Notes under the pieces: model-generated
What the model was told of the DNA's origin: nothing
The model's database searches: none
Seen by the model: the letters and a program-made list of their open reading frames with translations, nothing else
Origin: Chondrilla cf. caribensis
Lineage: Eukaryota > Porifera > Demospongiae > Chondrillida > Chondrillidae
Direction of reading: 5' to 3'
DNA length: 64,000 nucleotides
Assembly (NCBI GenBank): GCA_964020155.1
Contig: OZ026546.1
Span: forward strand, 2,075,400-2,139,399
Made by a program: the position numbers and the translations under genes
In this document: piece by piece, positions 45,336 through 62,579 of the stretch
Layout of the letters: each line of letters begins with the position of its first letter
How positions within the stretch are numbered: position 1 is the first letter of the stretch

Positions 45336-47843
45336 TATATTCAGTCAAATTGGCTAATGTCGGACTTGTTCATTAACAGTGGACTTGTCAATTTGAATCA
45401 GAGCAGATGTTTGTGGCATCTACTGCAGGGTATCTGGTACAGTATTCCTGCTCTATTATCTTTGGGGATGGAATCCTTGGGGTGAACTATAAGTGTTTTT
45501 AGGATGCCGATTTGCTTGAAGGTCACCTTGATCCCTAAGGGTGCAAAAATTTGTCTAATGGCTTCTGAGGTGCATGTTCTTTACATGGGGGATGGTGACA
45601 AAGATGGTGTTTAATAAGGTGTTGTCTTATCTGGGTTGGGGAGTGGGTTCGGGTGGATGTTTGATTAAGTACCTGGAGTATCTATTGATCTTCAGGGCCT
45701 GGGACTTTTCTTTCTTTTCCAGTAAAGGTAGTGGGTGTGGAGGGTAGGTTCTGAGCTCAGTGATTTAAGGTTCGTACTACAACTAGCTTGTGGGCAATGG
45801 GATATTTGGATTGGAAATTGTGGTATTTATCTGTATAATTAAGTGGGCTTTCTGTACACTGTGGTGGCTAAAGTCTTGTCAAGTCTACAGGAGATGAATA
45901 CATCTAGAACTTCACCTTCGTAGTACTACATACTCAATGTGGTATGTACACTAGGTACATAGCAGTATTTTGGTATGATAGTCAGTTATGTTTGCTTTTT
46001 GACATGATGTAATGCAGTATGACATGGTATAGGGTTGAACCTAACCACTTTTCGTGACCATGACTCCAAAAATTAAACTAATATAACATCATCTGAAGAA
46101 GTGCACGTGACAGAATCACAAATGTATTCTTCCTGGTTTCATGTACACCTATAGCCTTACTTACTTTATTTTACAGTTCCATCCAATCCGTTATCCAAAA
46201 AATATTTTCCACTACTTTACAAAGTTGACTCCTTTTTTGTTTTGTGTTGTTTGTCCTTGTGCTGGACTCACCTCGGTAGTGGGGTGCACTTGGGACCTTT
46301 GTTGGAGTGCACTCATTGTCTCTAGTTGACTCATTCATTTAGAGTCCACATCCTGAACCAAGTTGCATGACTCTTTTGTTAGAGTCCAGTCTTTGTGTCA
46401 ATTTAATACCAAACCAACTTCTTTGTTAGAGTCCTACCTACCTATAAACTACATGAGTTGTCTTCTAGTTGACTCATGCAAGTTGACTTGTTTAATTCTA
46501 ACATATTTGTTTTTTTTTTCTGTAGAAAGTGATCACGAGGTAGGTTTTTGCTAGAACATATTTCATATTCTTTAATGAGGTGATTTATCAAGTAAGTAGC
46601 ATAGTAAAAGTATTATAATGTGTATGAATTGTAGTATTATTTATTATTTACTAATAGTGTTAATTATCTCCATTTCCACATCTAGTCTAATCAGTGTAAT
46701 CACTTCATCCAATATTTGATCAGATGATCGTATTGTATAAGCAGGTGTGTAATAATTATAGAAGTTTCATTGGAACCCAACCTGCTTGAGGAAAAAGGAG
46801 AAAAGAGAAAATATCAGCAACTGCAGGACTCGAACCCAGGATGTCTGACTGTAGCCGCTCGTACTGTAGACTAAATGTGGAAATGAAGAAAATTAACACA
46901 ATTAGTAAATATCACCATGTTTTAATCCATACAGTTGTGTGGTCTCACCAGTGTGAGACTGCAACTTAGCAGTACCATTGGTGCTGTATGAAAGGAGAAT
47001 TGGGAGGACAAGTCGCAGTGGTTATGGTAGCTACAGACACCCTGGGTTCGAGACCCGCAGGTGCCATTTTTTCTCTTTTCTCCTTTCTCCCTGAGCAGGT
47101 TGGGTTCCAATGAAACTTCTAAAATTATTCTATTATGTAAATTAATTTGGAAATTTAAAAACTATTGATTTGTATACACATGGCAACCTATATAGTACAA
47201 TCCGAGTCAGCTTCTTTATTCTTATCCAAATACTGAATATCATTCCACATCAGAACCTTGACTTGATAATCATTTGGTAGGTGTTCGTTCCTTGTCTTGA
47301 CATCTATTTGCTGTTGCGTACATGAACAACTCATTTGTTTTGATTGCGCAAGTCCTGATGCAAACTTAGTACGGGCATTTATCATTAACAGGCACTTACA
47401 TACTGTCAGAGTCAACTTGGTATAGAACAGCCTGATTTCAGGTCTTCTTCACATGAGAGGTCAAGGTTGTATCAGCACATAGTGAAGATTTGGTTGAGCT
47501 AACATAGGAATGAAAATTACGATCAATTTAATTTCCTTACTGTCCGAAATTTGATGCTTCCAATCAAGTAGAATAAAATGTAATCCACGACTGGCCCTTT
47601 TACTCCAAACTTAACCCTCCATGTGCATACAGTGTATATTTTTGTAATTACACAGTCCTTAGTCAATATTTTGTTCCTGCAGAGGTTGACATACATACTA
47701 ATACTGTACATATTTTGCTACAGTATGATATTGCAACACACCATAATACACACATTAATTTTGTATTATGTCATACCATTAATATTGTTGAGTGTTATCA
47801 TACATTTAGTGATATACAGATGAAAAAATATTACACCAGAATT
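45336..47843. other. Flank between transposon and gene C
   Basis: No supported gene. It contains a cluster of TTGACTC and TTAGAGTCC motifs at 46220-46500, tRNA-derived repeats at 46640-47160, and 47160-47840, which ends with the conserved ctgcagaggttga also seen just upstream of gene B (about 23190). The last few hundred bases are therefore probably the gene C promoter region. Confidence 0.4.
46640..47160. repeat. Head-to-head pair of tRNA-derived repeats
   Basis: Minus-strand copy with box B complement at about 46827-46838, and plus-strand copy with gggttcgagacccgcagg at about 47042-47060, each followed by a tttctcttttctcc tail and a gagcaggtt..cca tract. They are the same family as 10505-10574 and 22909-22978. 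Box A of the minus copy is lost. Confidence 0.6.
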
Positions 47844-52762
<4,919 letters not shown>

Positions 52763-54382
52763 GTAATAGTGTTTACATAAACACAACTATAATTGGTCAG
52801 GAGCGTTTTGATTGTAAAATAGGAACTTTTGTGTGACAACTACAACTTTCAGCTTCAGTCATGTGTATACTTAATATGGTGAGTGCATAATAATTTTGTG
52901 AAATATTACATATACACTAATTTTATTATTGTTTGCAATTATATATAATATTACATATTCTTCATATGGAAGAAAATACCTAATTATATAATATTTGTCG
53001 ATAATTAATTATAAATGTATCATATACAGTATATATATAATACAAAAATTAATGAATCCTTGACACATAGAGGATGTGATCGCATGACACAATGAATTAT
53101 ATGTTGCATACAGCATATTATGGTCGAATTAAAGTCATAGATTAGAGCAGGATGCAATGTATCATTAAGAAAGTGATAACATCCATTGTGATATATGATA
53201 ATGTACGGAACACAAATGTACTAGATTAGCTGAATCATGTATGCAGTGAGCAAGCAGGTCAGTTGTGGGCATGGAAATTAGTACGTATGATGACTGATTA
53301 TGCCAACAAAGCTGAGGCAAGATCATGCACTGGGGCCAGGCCTCCAAGCTATAATTGTCAAAATCATCATTAATTCATGATTGAGCAATAATGTGGAAAT
53401 GAGCCTCGCACACATGCAGGGGTAAAGTGACAAGTGATACAATGTTTAGGGTGACCTGGCAAATTAAGGAATTACTTAGGGGATATATACGTAAATATCT
53501 ATTGACATAATGAATTATAATAAAATGAGAAATACTGTATTGTAATAGTAATGATGTAATTGGATTTTTTGCAGCTAATATACAGTATGGGATACACTGT
53601 ATATAGATATGAATTCACAGGAAATGTTTCCTACTTATCACTCTGTGATTTCAGTCAATGTACCTTTAGCTTTCGATAGCAGTTTGTAATTTGCCAACTA
53701 ATTGTTGTCTACAACATCCTGTGTTTTAAGTATAATAGACTTTCTTTCAGTCCTTGCCAACCATTACACACTTCACAGTACCAAAGAGATCCAGACACAA
53801 TCATTGCATACAGAGCTCATGAAATATGTCAGTCACACATTTAATGTTTATAGTATTATACAATAATGACTATAAATGCATTATTATTATTATTTTATAA
53901 TTTAGAATGTGTGCCCTTGAGGATTCAGGTTTACTCTCAATTCCATTATATATTAATGTTTCTTTATTTACGTTTACATTTAATTTGTTACTAATAATAC
54001 TTATACACCAGAATAATGATGGTATTAGGATTTGTTACCCTCTAAACAGCCTCATCAATCCGACTCAGTGTCTCAATTCTCAACAGTAGGAATCAAAGTA
54101 CAAATTGAATCATTTCAATTTGTAGTTTATTGAAATGCACTGTTGCAAACGTTGATCCTTCAACATTTGCTTAGTTCTGAAGGTGTTTCATTTTCACTTT
54201 GGTTGATATGGAAATTTATTATTTTGATATTCATATTATTTTCAGTTGCAATGTTAATCTCTCCACATTTGCTATTTCTTAAGGTGTTTTATTTTCACTT
54301 CAGATCCCATTTAGTGGTGTACAGGGATATGTACATTTATGTTATATGATATTGATATTATTATCTATTGCACTATTGTTAG
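52763..54382. other. Interval between genes C and D
   Basis: No intact gene. It contains a conserved 110-bp block at 53153-53262 repeated after gene D (58404-58513), and a tail-like relic at 53609-53670 (MNSQEMFPTYHSVISV). From about 53900 it is a copy of the sequence just upstream of the gene C Ig exon. No leader exon like those of A-C was found. Confidence 0.5.
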
Positions 54383-54753
54383 GTCAAACAGCAATGCTCA
54401 ATGGTACCAACTATGCCAGTGGCAGTGGATTCTGTTTTGGTGATCAACAACTGAAAGAAGGACCTCCATTCATATCATGTACACATTCAGGATTCACTGG
54501 AACAGTTGCTACTCTTACCACAATATGGACCTTCGATGGTGGAACATTCCTTAGTGAGGCTGCTGTGGATAGCATGTTTGCTGGACGTATTGATGCTGTG
54601 AACATGGAACCAGTGGAAGAACGACTGAACATTCTCAATGTTCTAATGTGGGAGTGTCCTCTGTTGCCTGTAGGATAACAGCATTTGATGATGGTGGTAC
54701 CTTCTTAGGGCAAACACCACTGTCAGTAGCAGCAAGTATCTCTGTTGTCAATA
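54383..54753 (+). pseudogene. Gene D exon, Ig-like, 1-base deletion
   Basis: Acceptor ctattgttag, donor gtaagtg as in the paralogues. aatgttctaatg replaces aatgttactaatt of gene C, so frame is lost before the second Ig Cys. Confidence 0.8.
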
Positions 54754-55628
54754 GTAAGTGAAATGAAGTTGTGTAAGACATGTTGATATGGAATATCGAG
54801 GTGCCTGATAATAATCATTGTAGTTATCATTTTTCCTTATTTCTAATTTTTTTGAGATAAATTCATGATTAGTAGCTGCACATTACTTTGCATATGTAAC
54901 ATTGACAAAGACTTTCCATTCAGTCAAGGTTATCTTATAGATATCAACATGCAATGCATTCATTTAGTAAATGAATTAGTATCCATGTGCCTTATATTTC
55001 AATTTAAATTCACAGATTGTGAATTCTTAACTCTTCAATTCTAATGACACTACATCTATTACGGAATAGAGTCATGACACCTATATATTTTTCTGATTTG
55101 TGTCATTTTGTTAATTTTATCTGAGTCCTCTAAATTGAAAGGTATTAGCTTAGAAGTGATCTTCAACTAAGAAAAGGAAACAAAAAGACTCTTATATTAG
55201 TAACTAAGTTTGTATTTACAAATCTGTTCAAGTGGACAGTTGACAGCCCTTTCCAGTACTAATTATAATTGTAATGTGATGTCATAATATTGGTTAATCA
55301 CTGTGATATAATAGCTACCCAGATCTAAGATTATTGAAAACCATGAGGTTGTGCCTGAAATGCGGACCATCCACGCGGACGCGGACCTGTACTTTAGTAT
55401 AGCGACACCAATTAGCGCCCATATCTGGCAGATAAAATGCAGACCAGCAGATACGAAGATATCTTTAGTATTTAAAGTGTGGACGACAGATGATTTCTCT
55501 TGACAGGATTTAAGACATTGTATAGCAATTACCCGCATAACAGAATAGTTTCCCAATGTATTGTTGTTGATGTAATAAATTCGCTAAGTGCCGTAACTGC
55601 ATGCATTTGCGTTAGATCAGTAATTATA

Positions 55629-55745
55629 GGTTACTACCCGCCTACGAGGGAGGTATCGTATTTACTGCGCGAGACCCGAGGGCGCGAAGCGCCCGAGGGC
55701 GAGAGCAGTAAATACGATACCTCCCGAGGTAGGCGGGTAGTAACC
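55629..55745. repeat. 117-bp foldback palindrome 1
   Basis: ggttactacccgcctac pairs with its complement at the far end, with arms of about 50 bp running through aggtatcgtatttactgc and an apex gagggcgcgaagcgcccgag. It lies in the gene D intron between the Ig and FN3 exons. Confidence 0.85.
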
Positions 55746-56811
55746 CATTTATCGCCAAATAAACGCTCCAAAATTCACGGAGAGAATCGCTGCATCTTTC
55801 TGAAGATATTTTCTGTTCTCCAGTCCAGTCCTGTGTGCCTACGATACTCAGAATCGGCTATTTATGGGAAGAAACATCCGAAAATGTAGAAAGAAAGGTA
55901 GCAAAAGCGGCTGTTTTCAATTTTGATCATGACGACTTCGAGGAAGTCAGTCGCAGATAGATAGCCGATTCTGAATATCGGAGTATATAGCAGACTGTAT
56001 TAGCGTTGGCATTAATGAACTTCTGGATTTCTGACTTTTATTCCAAGTTTCCTTGTAACTGCTGTTACTCTCTGCGTACTGGGTTGTGTTGTGTTACTGC
56101 TATAATGATATTCATTTCTTGGAATGCGCAAAATTGTAATAGCTTATATAACACCTTGCAATTACTGCCCTTTTAAGGTAAAAACTGGGCGCTTACGTGA
56201 TACTGTCCCTGCGCGCACGTGCGCGCCGGGCAAGTATCAAATTTACTGCCCAGGCGGTGCCTTTGATGTTTCACCTCATCAGGCGATAAAGAGATGTACC
56301 AACTGTCAACCTGGACGCCTCGGAAAATACTGCATTCAACATGACTTGAATCAGCCTGATACAACCTTTCCTATTGCAAATGCTAGGGATAAAAGGATAA
56401 ATAGCCTACAAACAACAATGACGCCAGTGACACGGTGAACGAACAGCCTGTCATCTGTTTAAAACTCCCGGTAAGCAGGGGAAAAATTTGTTCATGAAAA
56501 AGCACGGTTATTTCAGTTGTATGCAGATTCATCTGCAATGGAGAGTTTCGCTGAAAGCAGCGATGATTTTGGCACACTCTGTCCACCATTTGCATAATCA
56601 GTCCACAGTCCGTGTGTACGGTCTGCAAATTAGGAAGAACCAAACCATGAACCTTATCTAGTGGGGTTAAGAACTGTGATTATAACTATTACGTGCATCG
56701 CATTGGAATTCATTAACGATATGCACACACACACACATGCATACGCACACATGCTGCACAAATCCATATACAACGAACACACACACACATGGTATCTTTC
56801 CTATACTGCAG

Positions 56812-57108
56812 TTGTTCCAGCACCAGGAGTAAGCAGTGTTAGTGTGTCGCATACAACTGCTGAAATTGTACTGATGAGACCAAATGGACTATGTGAAGGG
56901 CTCAGTGACAATCCAATAACCTACATGATTGAAGTGTTCAGTGATACTGTCCAGATCACAACAAGGAATGTGACTTCCATGGGATCTGCCACTATCTATA
57001 CCATATTTGATCTTACAAGTATGACAATGTACACTGTGAATGTCAGAGCAGTGTTGAATGTGGTCAGTCAGAGCTTAACAGCAATGTTTGGTTTCACAAC
57101 ATTAGGTG
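56812..57108 (+). CDS. Gene D exon, fibronectin type III domain
   Basis: 297-nt phase 1-1 exon, acceptor actgcag, donor gtaggt. DNPITYMIEVFSDTVQITTRN and the C/D-type ending MTMYTVNVRAVLNVV. Open throughout. Confidence 0.75.
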
Positions 57109-57190
57109 GTAGGTTGTGTGCAGTGTATACACTGTACTTGAGTATCAGCTCACTTGTTGTATATTGACAAATTCTCTCTCAATTTGCTAG

Positions 57191-57328
57191 ATGTTAACGA
57201 ATGTGAGACTGACCCCCCTCCATGTGGTCAGATATGTAGAAATACAGTTGGTAGTTTCATGTGCAGTTGTGTTTCAGGATATTCTTTAGCAGAGGATGCT
57301 TTGACCTGCAATAGAGAGGAATTCGAAG
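57191..57328 (+). CDS. Gene D exon, calcium-binding EGF domain
   Basis: 138-nt phase 1-1 exon; [18 protein letters not shown] and GSFMCSCVSGYSLAED; six Cys. Two codons longer than gene C at its 3' end (EEFE). Confidence 0.85.
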
Positions 57329-57482
57329 GTACACTACTACTGTGATAATGTGCGTACGTTGGTATAATTATAGTAAATGTAAAATGATAAGTGATGTGAT
57401 AATTTAATGTGTGGTTTGTTATTATGCTATAATGTTAATCAGAAATCTTAACACTATTAATTTTCTCTCCTCATCTTATCAG

Positions 57483-57733
57483 GATTATCTGGATGCTCGT
57501 ACAGTGTTCCTGTTGGGATATCAGTTGCTGTCATCTTCACAGTAACATCAGTAGCGTCCTCATCAATGACTGCTGTTGTCATGTACTTTGTATGTATCAG
57601 GAAGAAGAGGAGTGGAGTAGTCAAGGACACAGGAACTGGTGGAGATATCTATGAAGATCCTAATAGAAGTGATGATATTAAAATGAATCCCTCACCAGCT
57701 TATCAGACTGTGGCTTCAGTGTGTGTACAATAA
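57483..57733 (+). CDS. Gene D last exon, transmembrane and tail
   Basis: 251 nt like gene C. Tail GGDIYEDPNRSDDIKMNPS then PAYQTVASVCVQ. Both tyrosine motifs are kept. Confidence 0.8.
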
Positions 57734-59519
57734 ATATTAGTGCTTATATCATGAACACAATAAGGTGTTCAGAAGCTTTTGATTTTAGATTGGGTAACTC
57801 TCAGTGACAACTACAACTTTCAGCTCAGTCATGTGTATTATATAATTATGGAGTGTACATAGTATTTTTGATGAAAATTTAATAGTGAATACTGTAAACA
57901 CTAATTATTACTCATGCAATTAATATAATATTGCACATTCTTTATAATCAATATATATATATGCATGAACGAAAATAATCATCTTTGATTTATAATAAAA
58001 AGACAATAATAAAAAAATAACCCCCTGACATGTACAGGTTTAGTGACTAAATAATATTATGTACAATGTTGAGTGTGACCTCCAAGATAAGGGGAAATCA
58101 ATATAATTGTAGTGACAATGGATTATATATTATTATAGATAACATGCACAGTGAATTCAAATTATCTTTAATGTGCTACCGCTTTATCCATCAAACCTTA
58201 TTATCTGCTACATTTCCGAATATCAATGAAATGTATAAGTTACAGTGAATATCCAGTCAAACCGCCAAACATGTTTATCTACCATATTCTTTGAAAACAA
58301 ACTGTGCTGGATTAATAAGTACTTGCAGTACGTAAAACATATATAATAATGAAGGAGCTAAAGTTAACATTATATAAGATAATGTATATCATTATTATAC
58401 AGTGCTGCAATATATCATTAAGAAAGTGATAACATCCATTGTGATATATGATAATGTACAGAACACAAATGTACTGGATTAGCTGAATCATGTATGCAGT
58501 GACCATGTAGGTCAGCTGGTGGCACCGAAGGCTGCAATGTAGGCTACAGCATTTTGTGTTTTAAGTGACTGGTTATAATGTATCCGTGGTTACATCTATA
58601 CAATAGCTTCATATTATCCATAAATATCTCTCATACCATATGAAGAATTTTGCCCTAAATGTGTTGGTTTGGAGACCCTAAATTTTGGTATAATAATATT
58701 ATCTACATTCTTTGATAATATATTTGATAGTGATATTATATACATACCTACAATACATGAAAACTGAAAAAAAACAGAAAAGAACAAAATCATGAAGGTC
58801 ATCATCATCAATCAAACACTACAACACCCTAGTTTTGATCCGGACCCTCAATATATCCACCATTTGTACCATGATGCGTGGGCGTTTCCTTTGATGTGGT
58901 CGGGTGTCTTAATCGCTAAACTACCTCATTACGTATTCATGGGGTGTATAACTTTTTTCCCAAGGTGTATAACTGACTCTGTTATACACCTCGTTAGTAT
59001 CATTTTATCACTTATGAGCCGAAACGAAATTTCGCGTTGATAGATCGAACGGGATGGCTAGAATTTCACTGGAAAGGGACGATCGAATTCGAACGTATCG
59101 ATATAGAATTAAAGTTTAAAACCCTTCCCTCAAGCCATCAATGAAACGAATTTCACATTGATAGATCGAGCGGGAGGGCTGGAATTTCACTGGGAAGGGA
59201 CGATTGGATCGCTCTCCTACTAAAGACGGTCGGGTTAGTTATCTTCTGAATAGAGACATTTGGGCCAGGTATCTAGTAGATAGAGACTGACAGCGGTAGC
59301 TTACTTCAAGACTTGTATCTTGTACCAAGCAGCTTGGCTCTCGAAACAAGCCGGCAATTCGTATAGCTAATAGTCTTAGAACTACATTTGGACGGTTAAC
59401 AATCGATTTATCCATATTACTTGAGAGAAAGAACAAGTTAAATGAAGACAGGCGGTCGAAACAAGTAACCTACATCCTCAGGCTGCGCCTTCGGATGTCT
59501 TGCATCATGGTACAAGATA

Positions 59520-59613
59520 GTTATACAATGGGAACGGAAGTTTAGCGATCAACACCTTCGGGCTCCGCCCTCAGGTGTTTAAATCGCTAAACCTTCCGTT
59601 CCCATTGTATAAC
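59520..59613. repeat. 94-bp foldback palindrome 2
   Basis: gttatacaatgggaacggaa pairs with ttccgttcccattgtataac; apex cttcgggctccgccctcagg. A smaller hairpin of the same kind (acatcctcaggctgcgcctt cggatgt) is at 59471-59497. Confidence 0.85.
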
Positions 59614-59824
59614 CTATACGTATCCAACAAAGGTGGGGTATAACTGATACATATATACATATACCCAACACATCCACACAAAAACCACTGTCATTTATAA
59701 CATGTGTGCATGCATGTGGTATACTTCAGGATTGTAGGAATAGGGCAGCTATAGTTGTCCAATGGTATATGTACCTATGCTATTATTATTGTTTATACTA
59801 TTTATACCATTTTAACAATCTATA

Positions 59825-60270
59825 TACCGTATTTTATGGGCTATAAGTCATACCTGGGTCGCGGCATTAATTCAAAGCATATTATATTATCATTATTAGT
59901 CATGAAAGTTAACCCAATAAACATTAAGCACTTTTGGAGTTTTCTGTTTCCTCCAATCTCTTGCAATTTTAATTTTTTCACTGACCAAAATTTCACGACC
60001 TGCTGCATTACCTTTACCTACAGCAAACACTATTATGTACCTGAAGCTTAAATTTGGCTTCATATATAGCTTCATTGCTTCACTCCAGACATTGTCGCTA
60101 ACTTTTAGCTTCCTGTACCCACCAATGAACTCATTGTTAGTATTAACCTAATTTGTCACATTATTCATATCCAGTATAATAAGTCGCATCGGGTGTATAA
60201 GTTGGACCAATTGTATATAGTGCTGGTTTTAAGCATGAAAATTGCGACTTATAACCCATAAAATATGGTA
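59825..60270. mobile_element. MITE with ACCGTATTTTATGGG ends
   Basis: 446 bp with inverted ends: taccgtattttatgggctat at the left and the complement of taccatattttatgggttat at the right, running on into taagtc. An internal copy of taagtcgcatcgg follows. The ends resemble the ACCGTATTTTCCGGACTATA repeats common in fish genomes, from memory. Confidence 0.6.
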
Positions 60271-61749
60271 CCTTATCTATACATATATACTTTTGTGGGC
60301 ATGGCTATTATGAGAACCTTAATAATTATGTATTATGCCTTCAAACACCCATGTTCATATACAGAAATACCTTATATCTATCTGATATAGTCAGACCTTT
60401 ATAAGGGTCTGGCTATGCAAGACTATGTAGGACACAGTAACTGGTATAATACACTCACCCTGCAGCCATGTTCAATTACCCACTACTAGCTATTAAGGTG
60501 ACACGACATTGTCACACTTTGTCAAGAGCTGCTTCACAGAATAGACAACAAAAGACAAGCTATTTTCAATTTCCATATAAGTTGTATATTTTGGCCTGTA
60601 GTCAAGTGAATTAACATAAGCCTCAAAGGGCTACACTATGTGTCAGGTGACCAGCATCAATTTACTTATACTGTGGAACATCTCTGAACAGAACTCTAAT
60701 CCAAAAACCGTACAATTTTCCTCATAGGTTCCACTTTTAGCATTAGGTTTTGACATAATTTATAATAATAACAGATATTAATAATAAATATATATAATAT
60801 TGAGAGAAAATAAAACAACTACACACAAACAATGTCATACTATAATAACAATAATCTGGACTGTCTGTACAAACTGAGAAACAGAGTATAGTCCAAGCTA
60901 TAATATCTACATATCCACTGGTACACAATGATCCTTCATCCATTGAACCAACTGGCAACATGTACTGTATTGAGTAGAAATGAATTCATTTACTATTAGC
61001 TGCATTCATTGAACAAACCCTCACTGAACTAGTACTAGCTGAACACCTCCCCAACGATACATTTTAACTGATATCTAGAGATTTAGACACAGTCATGGCA
61101 TACATAGACATATGAGTCTCTTATTTGACACATAATAATAGTGTACGAACATGCATGTATATGTATAATAATATTATTTGTATCCCGATGACGTCATACT
61201 TCAAAGGCACCGACAACGGTGTAAATCCGATACACCGGGGTATAAATGTCCCTAAGCGCCCCTTTAGAATAACAATTAATGTATACGGAAGAATTGGAGA
61301 CATTTACGGCGCATTTGGTGTTCTTTCCGTGTTTTTGGGAATACATGGTGGGGAGCCCTAATTCCGGACGCTTCTTAATCGCGGACAAGTTTCTCTTCGC
61401 GAACCGTTTTTCGGATCAAGTTTGGTATCGAATCTACGAAGCCTTCAAAGCTGCTAACGTGTAAATGTTTCTGACAGATTATGGTACTTTATGTCCGAAA
61501 TTAGGGCACCTTACCATATATCCTTTGGAGTGTTCAGCTTCTACTTGAGTAACGGCGGTGTTTTAGGGTTTGCGCAGTTTATTTGGGGGCTCGAAATCTT
61601 CTTCTGGCTCATTCATAGCATAAGAACTTTCTTCGACTTCGCCGTCGTACAGATACTCTAACAACTAAACTAGACTCAAGGTGTTAGAGTATCTATGGTT
61701 GCAGTAAAAATTCGAATACGTCGGCCAAGCAGATTCGGGATACAAGCCA

Positions 61750-61860
61750 TTTGTATCATGTCTATTTGGGGTGTACCGGATTTGTCTACTCGCCCTCAGG
61801 CGCTTCGCGCCCTCGGGACTCGTGACAAATCGGATACACCCCGAATAGACATGATACAAA
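61750..61860. repeat. 111-bp foldback palindrome 3
   Basis: tttgtatcatgtctatttgg pairs with its near complement at the end; apex cgccctcaggcgcttcgcgc, nearly the complement of the palindrome 1 apex. Confidence 0.85.
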
Positions 61861-62356
61861 TAGAACCAATAATGTTAAAAGAGTGTATATAGTCTATATA
61901 AAGTTCGATATATATCAGGGTCAATTTCAATTCCATAATATATTATAATACAATAACCAATATTAATAATATTATGTATTGTAATATTGAACCTTTGTCA
62001 TACAGGTTGCAACTGTGTGTATATTATATTTGAGCGGAGTATACATACATTTCTAATGCAATTGAATGTGTATAATCTTATATAATATATACATAGCTCT
62101 CAATTTTTTGTATCATCCTGTACAATCAATTGCAAGTACTTTCCCTCATATCAATCTCACAGCTCACAAGTAAATCATCACATTATCATCAGGGTATTGT
62201 TACAGTAGTACATTGTATCAATTGAGAGCTTTGCAAATCATGCATAAATGTCTTACATATATTGTGATAATTATGGATAATGGTCAACTAGTTACATATT
62301 GCAAAATTTTATTGTCCCATCTAAAATGTCATTGTTGAACTGAAAATCAAGGCACA

Positions 62357-62579
62357 TTAGGACACAGTCTGATAAGCAGGAGAAGGCTCCATTTTGACAT
62401 CATCAGTCATTTCAGAATTATTGTAGTCACCCAATTGTAGTACTACACACTGAAGACACAGTCTGATAAGCAGGAGAAGACTGCATTTTAATATTATCCC
62501 TGTTTTTCTTCAGGATCTTCATAGATAACATCTCCTTCTCCACCATTCTCATTTTCTTTCTTTTTGATACAAGGACATG
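62357..62579 (-). pseudogene. Gene E: tail exon, truncated by frameshift
   Basis: On the minus strand after an acceptor tgattatag: a Cys-rich start and KKKENENGGEGDVIYEDPEE, then KQG and a TAA stop. The DNA beyond keeps two SPAYQTV-type repeats, but in shifted frames; two single-base insertions relative to gene B explain this. The result is either a short tail with only the YEDP site or a pseudogene. The upstream exons of this minus-strand gene should lie at higher coordinates; none was recognised before 64000. Confidence 0.65.

Larger units (their letters stand above)
54383..57733 (+). pseudogene. Gene D: tandem copy of gene C with a frameshifted Ig exon
   Basis: Exons: 54383-54753 Ig-like, 56812-57108 FN3, 57191-57328 cbEGF, 57483-57733 transmembrane and tail (TAA). 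The Ig exon is 371 nt against 375 in A-C: one codon is lost in the GGSTF block and one further base near 54636, which shifts the frame and ends it at WECPLLPVG. FN3, EGF and tail exons are intact and phase 1. No signal-peptide exon was found upstream. It may be a recent pseudogene, or its downstream exons could be used by transcripts starting in gene C. A 1-base assembly error is another possibility. Confidence 0.65.
57734..62356. other. Downstream of gene D, repeat-rich, no gene seen
   Basis: Holds the second copy of the conserved C/D downstream block (58404-58513), small hairpins (58963-58991), an imperfect direct repeat of about 65 bp (59021-59084 and 59143-59205, sharing ttgatagatcgancgggangg), foldback palindromes (59471-59497, 59520-59613, 61750-61860) and a MITE (59825-60270). 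Open stretches are short and unsupported. Confidence 0.5.

Noticed and set aside
46220..46500. Cluster of TGACTCA-like AP-1 sites before gene C
   Set aside because: Two exact TGACTCA copies among degenerate TTGACTC/GAGTCC motifs in a low-complexity area; no comparable cluster precedes genes A or B.
56124..56438. 104-codon frame with several Cys (CPGGAF, CTNCQPG) in the gene D intron
   Set aside because: The Cys spacing matches no module I recognise, there is no phase 1 splice pair around it, and the area is foldback repeat sequence.
59021..59205. CRISPR-like direct repeat
   Set aside because: Only two imperfect copies and eukaryotic context; no array.
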